A stretch of 64,000 nt of DNA from Chlamydomonas reinhardtii (lineage: Eukaryota > Chlorophyta > Chlorophyceae > Chlamydomonadales > Chlamydomonadaceae). Location of the stretch: NCBI RefSeq assembly GCF_000002595.2, contig NC_057004.1, positions 5,630,405 through 5,694,404 on the forward strand. The letters are read 5' to 3'. A program made the position numbers and the translations under genes. The notes below the pieces were generated by a model that saw only the letters and a list, made by a program, of their open reading frames with translations, was not told the DNA's origin and ran no database searches. Of the stretch, positions 1-11,761 are shown piece by piece. Each line of letters opens with the position of its first letter. The stretch's first letter is position 1.

Positions 1-665
1 TTAAAGCCTAAGCTTGGCGCGGGATGCTCTGGCGAGGGCTCATTCAATGGGCAAACCCCCAGCCCCCCAGCAGTGCCCGGCAGCCCGGCTGAGTCTGCTG
101 CGTGGCCGGCGGGGCTGAGTTGTGCAGATCAGGCCACGCATACGGGCGGGCGGGGCAGGGCAGGCGGCACGCAGGACTCGTAGGACCGCATGCGCCCATG
201 CGCACCTCCCCTTCGCATAACAGTAGTGCAGTCCCATATGCGTACGGTACATCCGCAATGCATTACACCGGTATGGTACACTGTGTGTAATTAACGAAAC
301 ATGACTGCCCTGCGCCGGCAAGTACCGCGGCTGCCGCGAGTCCTCGCACGCACGCACGCGTTCGTTGCAGGAAGCTATGCCGCATACCAACCTCACATGC
401 ACAAGACCGAAATACATTTAGACGCGAAGACGCGAACTCACCCTGCGACTCTTGCCTTGATACGCCTTACGGAATTCATGGGCCGGGATTCTAGCCATCA
501 CACTCGGGACTGTGCTCCTCACCACCGAGCCACCTTGCACTAGAAACTTAACCCAAAGACATTGTACCCGGGTGATTAGCACCTCTCCCCGCCTGTTCGC
601 CAGTCACTGCTACAGTGTGCCCACCTGCAAGCATCCGCATCCATTACCGGTTCCACACTACATGC
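1..665 (-). other. 3' untranslated and flanking region of the thiamine pyrophosphokinase gene
   Basis: No coding region could be supported here. On the minus strand a TGTAA box (read as TTACA at 263-267) lies about 400 bases after the stop codon at 666-668 and is the likely poly(A) signal, so most of 265-665 should be 3' UTR. Short open frames exist on both strands but show no family resemblance. Confidence 0.55.
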
Positions 666-3509
666 CTACGGCTGCCCTGGCGCCGCGCCAGCAGCTCCTG
701 CCGCGCCCCAGACCCGCCCCCACAGCTCCGCCGGCTCCGGCCGCGGGTCAGCCCGAAGCGACGTGGTCCACAGCAGCGGCGCGTCCGTCAGCACCTCCAC
801 CGGGCCCTGACCTGTGGTGGTGGGGTGGCGGCGGCATATGGGTGTTGGTGTTCTTGAAATGGCGGATTGGCAGTGGTAGGGAGGTGCAACGGCAACCAGT
901 CGCGTAGTGTACGTGGAGCTGGAATTGTAGGGCAGCACCGGAACCGGATCTTGGAAAGTGTGCGCCCGCCTTTGTTACCCCAGCCGTCGTCAGCCGACCC
1001 CAAAGCCCTACACCAACCGCGGCCGCCGCCCCCAGACCACCCCAGCCATACCGCCATACGCTTTGCAAGGACCTCCTCCCTCTATTCTCTAGCGCCTCGT
1101 CATCACAACCTTCCCACTGCCACCTCCTCTAACGCTCCCACTGCCACCTCCAACGCGCCCACCGAGACCCACACATGCCCCCTGCCTCCAACCCGCCCGC
1201 CACCCCCACCCCACTCACCCACGATCTGGTTGCTTGTGGACACCAGGCCGCCCACCCGCAGCGGCGTGTCGTCCACGTTGTACAGCAGGCCGGTGGAGGT
1301 GGCGGTGGCGGGGCCGGCCAGCGGCACCAGGCCGCACTCGGGGCCCTCGAAGCTGCAGGCAGCCACGTCACGCACCCAGGCGGCGCAGCGTTAATAACGC
1401 GCACGCAAGCGAGCACCGGGAGGGAGGTGATACCGTAGCGCGTTACATGGGCACTGCATCGTTGCACCTTTACACTCTCATCGTTGCACTGCAACTTGCA
1501 AGTCGCGCAACACGAGCCGGCCTCCCGCGGCCAGCACCTCCTCAAATACTCACCGCGTGTCGGGCTCTATGCGCGCGGTGCCGGGCCGCAGCAGGCGCAC
1601 CAGGTTGCCGTCGCCCCACAGGCAGATGTTGAGGTGCGGGAACATGTGCACCGTGTTCAGGTTGCCCAGCGTGTGATCCAGGCGCCCGCCCAGCGCGCCT
1701 GTGTTGCGGCGGAGTTGGGATGATATTAGCGCATTTGCGGTCGGGCCGTGTCATGCGCAAGGATCGGAAGAGGCGGCTGTGGAGAGTGCCGTATAGACTG
1801 TATGGATCATGCTCGTTGTCGTACATGAGCCGTTGAAGGTCAAGTACGGTACACCTCATGCATCACAATACATATGATCGAATGCGCTCGAGCTGCTCAC
1901 CCAGCACCAGGATTTGATGTCGGTCGGGGTCGGGGTCGGGGTGGGGGTCGCAGGCAATGAAGCGCTGCTCGACCAGCGCCACCGCCTTGGTCAGGTCGGT
2001 GGAGTCCTGCGCGAGGGGCCGCCAGGTTGGGGAAGGAGGGTGCGGTGGTCGGCCGCAGCAAGCGCGCAGCGCACCAGCAGGAAGCTGGCGTGTTGAAACA
2101 CAGCCATGCGCACGTCACACGCGTGCGCCTGCTGCAGGGTCTCTGTTTCCCCCTCCAGCAGCAGCCACAGAGCAACACGGTGGGAATCCCGACTTCCAAC
2201 TTCCAACAGCCAGGGCCCGCCCTCGGCGCCTGTCGCTGACCGTGTACTAGACCGCCACACAGCCCCACACCCACCCCACCCGACTCCACCCCACCCGCAC
2301 CACACCCAGCCCGAGCCACACCTGGTCGTGGGACAGGTCCAGGAAGGGCACGTTGTGCCGCGTGTAGAACTCCCGCGTGTCGGGTCGCAGCGAATCCAGG
2401 TCCCCCAGTACCAGGTCAGGCAGGTGCGCCAGCCGCAGCGCCAGCTCCGGGTCGGCTGTAGCAGCCGCGCCAGCACCGGCAGCGGCGGCAGTAGCAGCAG
2501 GTGTGCATGAAGCTGCCGCAGGCGCGGTCGCTGGCGCGGTCGCCGGCGAAGCGGCACTGGTGCCGGCTGCGGCTGCAGAGGCGCTTGCGAGCGGTTCTGT
2601 TGCCGCCGCTGAAAGCGCGGATGTTGGTGGTGGTGGCGGCGGCGGTGCCAAGCTGGGTAGCTCGTCGTGCAGTCGGTTGCAGCCGCCGTCCGCACAGACG
2701 CGGAAGCAGGCTGCAGCAAGGCAAAAGCAATTAATGCTGATGATATCAACATAACCGGTGTACGATATGCGGGCAAACGAGTTCAAACCATTCGCCGGGA
2801 GTGACACACCTCCAACCTCCTCACCCACAGTACGAACCATCAGCTAGACCCTTCTTACTGTCGACGGCCATTTCACTTTAAACCCAACTTCTTCCTGCCG
2901 CCGTGCCCATGATTCCCCACTACCCTCCACGCCCCCTTCCTCCTCACCCTGCTCCCACACGTGCGGCAGCCCCGCAGGCAGCGTGTAATTGAGAATGACC
3001 AGGTACAGCCGCCGCCCCGGAGGCAGCGGCCCCGGACCCAAGAAGTCCGAGCAAATGGTCTGGCTGTATGGCGGCCCAAGCGCCGCGCCCGGCTCCCGCA
3101 GCCGGGCAGCGGCTGCTGCTGCAGCCGCGGCCGCGGCTGCTGCCGCCGCCGCGCTGGCGCTGGCAGAATATAGGGGCGTCGCTGCCGGCGGGGGGCCTGC
3201 AGCTGGTGTTGGTAATGTGGAGTTCGATGCTGGTGCTGAGGCGTTCCCGTTGAGTGGTTGGGGCGGCGGCCGGTCATCGCTGGCCGGCTTGGCGCCGTGG
3301 GAGCTGCTGGCGGAGGCGGGCTGCGGCGTGCCGGTTCCGCCTGCTGTCGCTGTGGTCATGGTGCCGCCGCGGCCAAACGGCGACGAGGCAGGCACCGCGG
3401 CTGGTGGCTGCGGCAGCAGGCAGACAGGCACGAGCGCGCCGCTCCGGAGGTGCTTTGCTTCTGCAGCGGGGACGGGGATACATGCATTGGGCGCCAGTTG
3501 CTTTTTCAT
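666..3509 (-). CDS. TPK1: thiamine pyrophosphokinase (TPK), six exons
   Basis: Transfers pyrophosphate from ATP to thiamine to make the cofactor thiamine diphosphate. Exons on the minus strand are 3509-2948, 2710-2322, 2006-1901, 1698-1554, 1352-1219 and 811-666; all introns are GT-AG and phases close to give 493 residues. Family signatures in order: VCADGGCNRLHDEL (about residue 192), LVLGDLDSLRP (about 286), LDLSHDQDSTDLTKA spanning an intron (about 311), GGRLDHTLGNLNT (about 355), GGLVSTSNQIVG and a terminal VLTDAPLLW. Plant TPKs are about 265 residues. The extra length is an N-terminal extension of about 180 residues with an Ala tract and an Ala/Pro/Thr insert of about 80 residues between ADGG and GDLD. 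I took the first in-frame ATG (3509); an internal ATG at 3360 is an alternative. Divergent from the R3H gene. Confidence 0.93.
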
Positions 3510-4079
3510 TATTTGTTTGTGTTCACCCTTTGCGACAGAAAGGCATGATGCAACTATTACATGAGCACGTCTGCCCGGGGCCCGTCCGCCTACCTGGGGC
3601 TATCGGCACGCGTGGGGCTGTGTGCGTGCCCTGCCTGGAAAATAGCACGCCGCAGGCAGGCGCCGTCAAAATACTTGACGAGGCAGCACTGAGACCGCAA
3701 TTGAGTCTCCGCAACGATAGAACGCCAGGCAGTGCAGCGGTCCGCATTTACAGCTCGCGCATGGTGCGCAGGGTTTGGTAGGTTATTCAAGTCTGTCAGG
3801 AAGGATTGCTTGATGATGCTTTCGTGGTGTTAATATAAAGTGTTTGCACAGCCGATTGAAAGAGACATTGTGCGCCGATGGCCCGATCGCGCCCGCCAGC
3901 GAAACGTGAGGCCCATTTCCCGCTCATAGTTTCAGGTCCTGCTAGGCAGTTTTACTTCATCCATTACTGGCCTAAGGCCGCATGCCCTTTGTGGCAGCGT
4001 GCTGGACGACTCGCAAACCCTCTTTGTCAGCAGCCTCTTTAAAAACCACTACGCCTGTACGCCTAACCCGTCTCTGAAA
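3510..4079. promoter_or_regulatory. divergent promoter region between TPK and the R3H gene
   Basis: About 570 bases separate two head-to-head start codons (3509 minus, 4080 plus). No TATA box or other recognised element was identified. The spacer must hold both 5' UTRs and both promoters, or one shared bidirectional promoter. An in-frame ATG at 3999 upstream of the chosen R3H start lies inside it. Confidence 0.5.
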
Positions 4080-7078
4080 ATGGCGGCACATGCCCCATAC
4101 ATTATGCCCGATGGGCGCTCGCTGCAAACTTACCTGCACCAGGAGCGCGAACGCGAGCAGCTGCGCCGGCGCAAGGCGGAGCTGCGTGGAAAGGACCTAC
4201 AGTTTGCTCAGCTGTTGCGGCAACGCGGCGCGGCGAGCTCAGAGCTGGAGCTGGCGGAGCTCAAGGCCATGGAGTCGGCAGGTGAGCGCCGGGGTCGTGG
4301 GCGGCTCAGAACCACTCATGAGAGCGACGGCAACTGGCGAGCAACTAGGAGTTTGGGTAAATGCTAGTCTTGCGGGGGGGGGAGGGTTACTGGGGGGTCG
4401 GCTGGGGGGCCTGACACGGGGGCCTGGTACGTGGCAGGTCCGGGCAGGTGCCAGGCCGTGGCCTGCCCAGAGGCACACCCAGTCGCAGTGCTGGCGCCCC
4501 TAGCTATTCTCGGCGTGACACCCCATGCGCCATGGCCTTGTGAGGCATTGCTGCTTGCACGTGGGTTATGTGCGCACACATGCAACCCTTGCAGCGGGCC
4601 CTGGCTTGACGCCACCGCCGGGTTTCCACGCACCATCACGCGGGTGACCCATGCCCCGTGCTTACGGCCTCTGGTCAGCCGCCTTGCCACCATGCCCTTA
4701 GCGTAAATCAGCGAGGGGATAGCCTCTGTCCTCACCATGCCACACCGTGCCTTACGCTCCTGTCCAAACAAGTCCGATGCCCCACACGTTGCACGCGGCC
4801 CAACTCGTCACTTACCTCCCCCCCTCTCGCACCCCGCCTTCTTGCCCCGCCCCGGCCAGGCGTGCGGCGGCGCCGCCGCTGGATTAATGACAAGACGCTG
4901 CGTGACCTGGCTGGGCCACTGTCGGCCGCCGACATGGAGGCGCAGTTCAAACCCGCGCCCTTTGGCAACCCCGCCGCGCCCAGCGCGCTCTCGCAGGTGC
5001 GCACATCAGCGGGATTCGGGAGATGGGCCGGGCGCTGCTCTGGAACGGGTTTCGTTACGCCTGCGCCGCATGCGTAGCTCATGGGGGATGCGGCGCGGTG
5101 TGTCGTGGTGCGGGACTTTGGGCGCAGGGCATGCCAGATACCTGGGCGGTTGCTGGTTATCGCAATGTGCCGTCCCTGCTTGGTTGGCGAGTCCCCGTTG
5201 GTCGGCAAGCATCCGCATCACACCCTGTCTGGTTGCGTTTGCGCTTCAGGCGATGGCGCCGGCCAACGCGGCGCTGTGGGAGAACTTCCGCAACATTGAC
5301 CCGGAGAAGGAGGCGCGCGTGCTGCAGGTGCGACCGGTGGCGTAAGGGGTGGGGGCAGCTGGGGGAAGGACGATAGGACAGGAGGCAGCGGGCGCCGGAG
5401 GTGGTGGGCGTGGTGTCAGGGTTGGTGCCGAACGGTGTGTGGCTGGGCTGTACTGGTAACTGCTCCTGCCTGCCGCACTCGTCTTGCACTGCATTCCTGG
5501 GTTGGGCGACGATTCCTTGACAATTGGGACCTGTACGTTGGGCTCGGACGTGTGACCCCACCCACGCTGCCCCCCTTTCCTCACTCCGCGCACACGCACA
5601 CGCTCACGCTCCACACGCCCGCTCCTGCGCCCTGCCACTGCGCCCGCGCAGAAGTGGGCAGCGCACCAGCGCGAGTCGGCGCCGCTGCGGCAGCGGCCCC
5701 ACAGCCAGGCCAGCCTGGCGCTGCACCGCTGGGCGGCGGTGGGCAAGAAGGCGCGCGCCGCCCTCAAGCGCGCCAACGCGGCCTCCGTCATGGCGCTGGA
5801 GCTGCAGATACTGGACTTCTTCGAGACGGTGGGTGGGCGGGGTGGGTCGGGTGGGCGGGGAGGGCGAGTGGGGTCTGGGATTGGGGCTGGGCGTGCGAGT
5901 GGGATCCGGCGGCGGCAACGCGATTACATGGGCGGAAGGTTGTGTGCCCGAGCCGCAGATATGGCTGCGAGCGGGTAGACAAGGGTAGACGCGAGCTGGT
6001 CGACATCGTAGGTAATGCTTGATGTTCCGCAAGACGGTCTACCGTCTACCGTCTACCACTTCCTTAACTAATCATGAATGTAACCCACTCCCGAAGCTGA
6101 CGGTCACCGCTAAAGGCCCCAAACCCCTGTGTGTCCTCTGTGCCTCGCCACACACTGGCACAGGCGGGCCCAGGCGAGCAGCTGGTGCTGCCGCTGGAGG
6201 ACGGCTTCGCGCGGCTGCTGGTGCACGGCCTGGCCGAGTTCTACGGCCTGCTGTCCGTCTCGCGACCCGACCCCAGCACCAACACTAACAACAGCACCGG
6301 TGCTAGTGCCAGCGGCGGCGCTGGCGGTAACACCTGCGTGGCAGTGTACCGTCGCTCGCGGCCGGCGGCAGGCGAGTCGGAACTGGGCGGCGGCTCAGGG
6401 CCAGGGCTGGACATCTCGCTGCCGCTGGGCCGCGCGGCCGCGCAGCCGGTGGGGGCGGGAGTTGGCCCCAGCCCCGGGCGGAGGGCGGCCGGCGGCACCG
6501 CGTCTACAGGGCCGAGCCCGGCGCGTGGCGCGCTGGCGGGCGCAAGCCCAGTGCGGGGCAGCGGCGCGGCGGCGGCGGCGGTCCCGGCGGGCTCGCCTGC
6601 GGTGGGTGCCGCAGCCTCGCCTGCGCCTACCGCTTTGGGCACGCCGGCGGTCGCAGGTGCGCAGCAGGCGGGAGGCGCGGCGCAGGGGCTCAGCCCCAGC
6701 CCTAGCCCCAGCCCGGGCCGGCGGCTGCCGGGTGCGGGCGGCGTGAGTGGCTCCAGTCCGCCACCGGGTGCGCGCGGTGCGGGGAGGTCCACGTCCACTG
6801 GGCCCGGTGCCGGCGGCGGCGGCGGTGGAGCCTCGGAGTCACCGGCGGCGGCAGCGGCTGGTGCGGTGGTTGACCACGAGATCACGTGCGCCGATGTGCT
6901 GATGGCGATGGCGGAGGTGGGACAGATGGGGCTGAATGAGGAGACGCTGCGGAGATACGTGGCCACACACATTCACGGCACGTTGGCGGCGGAGGGGCGG
7001 CAGGAGCAGCAGCAGCAGCGGCCGCGCTCGCAGTCGCAACAGCGACGTTCGCAGCCGCGGGGCCGGGTGGAGTCCTGA
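4080..7078 (+). CDS. R3H domain protein with R3H-associated N-terminal domain (R3HDM4-like)
   Basis: Five exons: 4080-4281, 4860-4996, 5250-5327, 5652-5828 and 6164-7078, phases closing to 502 residues. The N-terminal part (about residues 20-160) carries an Arg-run motif VRRRRRWINDKTL, then FKPAPFGNPAAP and ALWENFRNIDPEKE, the pattern of the R3H-associated N-terminal domain. The R3H domain (about 185-235) has the defining Arg-x3-His as RLLVH near residue 215, within LVLPLEDGFARLLVHGLAEF. R3H domains bind single-stranded nucleic acid; the cellular role of this subfamily is poorly known. The last 280 residues are Ala/Gly/Ser/Pro-rich with repeated SPARG/SPVRG-like motifs, ending in a short ordered-looking stretch ITCADVLMAMAEVGQ. 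The start was chosen as ATGGCGGC preceded by AAAA; an in-frame ATG 81 bases upstream is possible. Confidence 0.88.
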
Positions 7079-7265
7079 GGGCAGGGGCTGTGGGCGTGTA
7101 GGGGCGTGTAGGGGCGTCATGGCGCGGGTTGCGGAAGTGTGAGCAGGCGTGCGATATGGCGCTGTGTGACGTGCTGTGAGGTGTGCCTGTGTGGATGCGT
7201 GCGCGGGAGACGCGTGGCGGCTGCTGCTCCGATTTGGCTGCCTAGTCAGCAACTGTTGAGGGTGT

Positions 7266-7270
7266 TGTAA
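7266..7270 (+). terminator. poly(A) signal TGTAA of the R3H gene
   Basis: TGTAA lies 188 bases after the R3H stop codon, a normal distance for a volvocine poly(A) signal. Confidence 0.6.
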
Positions 7271-7430
7271 CAAACGCGGCTCGTCACGGGGTCATCCCAC
7301 TTGCCAACTGCTGGTTGGGCCGATTGGGCCGAGCGGGGAAACTGGGCAGTCATGGGCGCGTGGGCGCGCAGACGCTCTGCATACACGCAGAGCCCCCGTC
7401 TATGCCAGCCGAACGTCTGTTGTACAATTC

Positions 7431-7435
7431 TTACA
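7431..7435 (-). terminator. poly(A) signal TGTAA (TTACA on plus) of WNK copy A
   Basis: This is the only minus-strand TGTAA box seen between the R3H poly(A) signal and the kinase stop codon at 8153. It implies a 3' UTR of about 720 bases and a convergent arrangement with the R3H transcript end some 160 bases away. Nothing else was identified in 7079-8152. Confidence 0.5.
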
Positions 7436-8152
7436 TACCGTTCACCTCGTCGACAGGCCATTCTCTACAGCGAGCATGCGATAGGCCATGACCACACCCA
7501 CGCATGCTCTGACACGCATGCGCTTCCAGTACGTAACACAATGCGAGCCTCTTCAGCTCTCCGCATCCACTGCTGGTGGCTACGTTTTAGCTGAGCCGTA
7601 TCAAACGAAGACACAGCTCGGCTCAAACTCAGGACACTCATGATCTCCTAAAAGGTGGAAGGCACATAAGCAACTATGCCACATTTATTAGTCCTGCAGT
7701 ATTTGACACCCAAGTGCATGCATGTTGCAAATGTCATGCTATTGGTCAACCTGTTGATTGGCCCGGCGCGTCCTGTGTCACGCTGCCCCCCGTGTCAATG
7801 GGGTCACCCAGGGGTCGCGCGAATACACGGCAGGGTGCTACTCTGGGCGCGAGCACGAAACCTGATGTACATGCGAATGAAGGAAACACTCGGCCAAAGT
7901 CCAAGCGAGTCAGCAATTGCTCACCCGCAATCGCCTGGAATCAACTGGATTCCGCCGTTTTGTCTTGAGAAGCTGCCTGCCTAAGGACTCACCACGCAAC
8001 CAGGGGTTGCCACCCTGCATGCAACAGTTCTCGCGGCTACTACTGCCTTCTGTTCACTACCGCTGCGTCTGCTCTAGTACTGCGCTCCTGCGATGTGCTG
8101 CCAAACCAGCTGTTCTTCTCTCAGTCAAACCTGCTGCCACACCAACCCATCC

Positions 8153-11100
8153 TCACTGCTGCGGCCCCTGCTGCTGCTGCGCTACCTCGCTGCCTGGGGG
8201 CGCTGCCGCCGGTGCCTGTCGGTTGAACCGCGACACCTCGTGTGCAATCATCTGGGCGATGGCCTCCGCCTCTGCAGTGTTGAGCGACAAGTTCTCCACC
8301 ATCTCCACCGCGATGGCGGAAGCCGTGTCATGCTGCAGATCTGCGCAGGAGCCAGAAGTGGGCAGCCAGCGGGGGCCACAGCGGATCGGAGGTCTGTGCA
8401 AGCTCTGAGACCCTAAGTGCTGGCTCCTTGCCCGTTTCGGCTTGACCCCGGCCTCTGCAACGTGCAATCCAAGCGCAACGTGCACGCCCAAACCACCAAC
8501 CGAGAACACAAGATGGACGCACAGCATTTTATAACGAGAGATACAATGGATGAGCAGACAGACGGGCAGCCCTGACCTGATGAGCCTGCTTCTTACCGTA
8601 TTGGAAGCCGACCTTCTTCCGCACGCCGCGATCGTTGGTGAAGGACATGGCGAAACTGAGGGCCATGTCGCGGACCGCGGCCTTGCCCGAAGACCGGACC
8701 TGCATGCGCACCGGCTGGCTACGCCCGCCGCCGCCGCCGCCTTCGCCGCCGCCGCCAGGCGCTTCTGCAGCCTCTGCCGCGCCTGTCGCGGGTGTGCTAC
8801 TGCCGCCGCCGCCGTCCTCGCCGTCCTCGTCTTCCGTGTCATCCTCAACAGTGAGGTGGCGGTTGCCTGTGCGCACCGGGGGCGGCCGAGGCATGAGAAC
8901 GGTGCAGACAGTGGAGAGGGGCGCGTGGGCACACATTGTAACCCAAAGGCTTGCAGAGTTGCATCCCACATTCCGACCAAGACGCTTGCATCCCAGAGAC
9001 CGAGTCTGGAACAATATAGGGTGGGCCGGAATAAGCTACAGTGGAGTGGCAGCGGCAGCCATCCCTCGGTCTCGGTTTAGTTCGCCTTTGGTTTCGACTC
9101 CGACCCCAGCCTGCACATGTCCCAGGCCCGCCCACCACCCACCATGCTCGTCAAACATCATGTCCTCATGCAGGAGCTCCTGATCCTCATTGATGGACGG
9201 CAGCGCAAACGCCATGTACTGCTGCGCGCCGTGCACACTGCCGCCGCCGCCGCCGGAGCCGCCATCACCAGTCGCACCAGCCGCCGTTTCCAGGCTGGCA
9301 GCCGCCGCCACCGCGGGCAGCTGGGCTGCCGCCTCCGCCTCCGCGGCGGCTGTAGCAGCGGCCGCCGCCAGCGACTGTGCGATGCCGCCGACCGGCGTCG
9401 ACAGCTGCCGCGTCAGCGGTGGGTGTTGCGCGCCCTGGCCGTGGCTATGGTGCAGCTGGTCTAGTGAGGTTGCCAAGGTGGAGGGCGCGGGGGAGCCGCC
9501 GATGCTGGGAGGGTGGCTGAAGGCGCCCGGGCCGTAGGCAGCCGTATTTACAGAGGAGGCGATGGAGGTCGTGCACAGCGCCGTCGGCGGCGACAACGAC
9601 GCGGCAATGGAGCCGGGGGCGCCGCCACCGGCACTGCTGCGGGGCGCGGGCGGTGGTATCATATCCGGCGTGACGCCGGCAAACAGCTGCGCCAGACGGC
9701 CCGTGAGTTGGGGCATGGGCGCGGGCGCAGGTGCTGGTGCCGGTGCCGGTGGGGAGGCTGCGGCGGCGATCAGACCGTGTCCCGCCGCCGCGCTGATTGG
9801 GGGAGACAGTGACCCAGCCGCCGCCACGGCCGCCGCCGTAGCGGCGCCGCCAAAGGAGCTAGCGCTGGATTGTGACCGCGTCAAGGCCGCCGCAATTGCG
9901 CCCATCGGCACCGGACCGTCGCCGCCGCCAAAGCCGCCGCCGGCCCCGCCCGCCGCCGCCGCAATGCTCAGTCCTGAGCCCGCCGAGCTGGTGCGAGAAT
10001 AGGCAGGCAGCCCGGCGCCACCGCCACCGCCCACCGCCGCCGCGATCAGGCCCGCTCCGCTTATCCCACCGCTGGCAGTGTTATTGCCGCTCACGAGGCC
10101 GCTTCCTCCACCGCCAGCCGCCGCCGCGATGCTGAACGAGCCGCCGACACTGCCAACGGCAGCGGCGGCGCCGCTCAGGCTCCCACGCTGGCTGTGCCCC
10201 CGGCTGAGCTCCCCTGGCGTGCCCAGCCCCCCACTCATCGCGGGGCTGAGGCCGCCGCCCTCCAGCCCACCCGCCGCCGCCGCCGCCGCGACCGCTGCGG
10301 CCATCGCCGCCGCCGCCGCCGCGGCGGCCGCCTCCGCCCCGGGGTTGCTGAGGCTCATGCTGGGGCTGATCATGAGCCGCGGCGCGCCGCCGCTGCTGCC
10401 TCCCCCTCCGGGTGCGGCGGCGGCGGCAGCGGCGCGGCACGACTCGAAGAAAGGGTGCTTCAGCAGCTGGCGCGCCTCCGGCCGCGTGGCGGGGTCGTGC
10501 TTAATGCACAGGGTTACGAAATCCCGCAGCTCGGCGCTGACCAGCTTCTCCACGCTGGCGGGCAGGGTGCCCTGTGTGTGTGGCACATTTAATGTGGGTT
10601 AGGGGAACACTTAATGGTGCGTGTTTGCGGCCCAAGGCCGAATGCGAAGTTTAGCAGCTGCTAGGACTCGATCGCGCTAGCACCGGCCGGCAGCTGGGTG
10701 CCAGTTGCAACGGGCAGGGATGCTTTCGCCAATCCAGGCATGCCAACAGGCGCGCAGTGTCGCCACCCATCGAACCCAACAGCAGCAGCTGCTCACCGAA
10801 ACGACCTTCTTGTAGATCTGCGCCGCGTTCTTGCACTCCGAGTACGGGTACTCCATGGTCGCCAGCTCCAGCAGGCACATGCTGTTGGGTGCAAACAATC
10901 AGAGGCGATGGCATTGAGTGCCCGTGTCCAAGAGCCCGGCCATTTTGGAAGCATCACAGCATCACGCGGGGACAGCGGCGCGCCGGCCGTGCCAGGCCCT
11001 GGACGTGTGCGCCTTGCATGTGCACGTGTTGACTCCGCCGCATCCACATGTACATCTGTGTGGCAGTCCGAAAGCCCTCAACATAGACAACATAGACATG

Positions 11101-11678
11101 AATACACACAGACCGCCACCCACCCGAAGGCGTACACGTCCACCTTCTCGTCATATTTCTCTTCATACAGCTCCTGTACAGCCAAGCAGTACAAGGCTTT
11201 CACATACACTTGCTGCGGTTACGGGTGGACTTGGGTCGCATGTTGGACACCCAACAAAGGCCGGCCAACTGCATTCAGACTGCGCCGTGGCAGCGGCCCC
11301 ACACCACAGCCCCGATGCACACACCACACGCGGCCATCACGCACCGGCGCCATGAACTCGGGCGTGCCCAGCACCGACTGCGGCGCCGAGAAGTCCTTGC
11401 ACAGCGTCACCAGACCCAGATCACCGATCTTCACCACGCCGCTGCTGCCGTCCACAAAGATGTTGTCGCATTTGAGGTCGCGATGGATGATGGGCGGGTT
11501 GTGGCCGTGCAGGTACACCAGGCCTTGCAGGATCTGCCACGCCCAGCGCTTGATGGCAGGGACGTCCGCCAGCTTGTGCCGCCGCCGGTACCTGCGTCGG
11601 GCAGGTGGATTGGTGGCGATGTCGGGGCAGCACACACCACACACCACACACACACGCACACACACACACACACCCACA

Positions 11679-11713
<35 letters not shown>

Positions 11714-11714
11714 T

Positions 11715-11761
<47 letters not shown>

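Noticed and set aside
6241-6972. Long minus-strand frame of 243 residues
   Set aside because: It is the antisense shadow of the last exon of the R3H gene, with no family similarity.
10078-10602. Long plus-strand Ala/Pro-rich frame opposite WNK copy A
   Set aside because: It is the antisense shadow of the GC-rich linker exon; codon use and domains support the minus strand.
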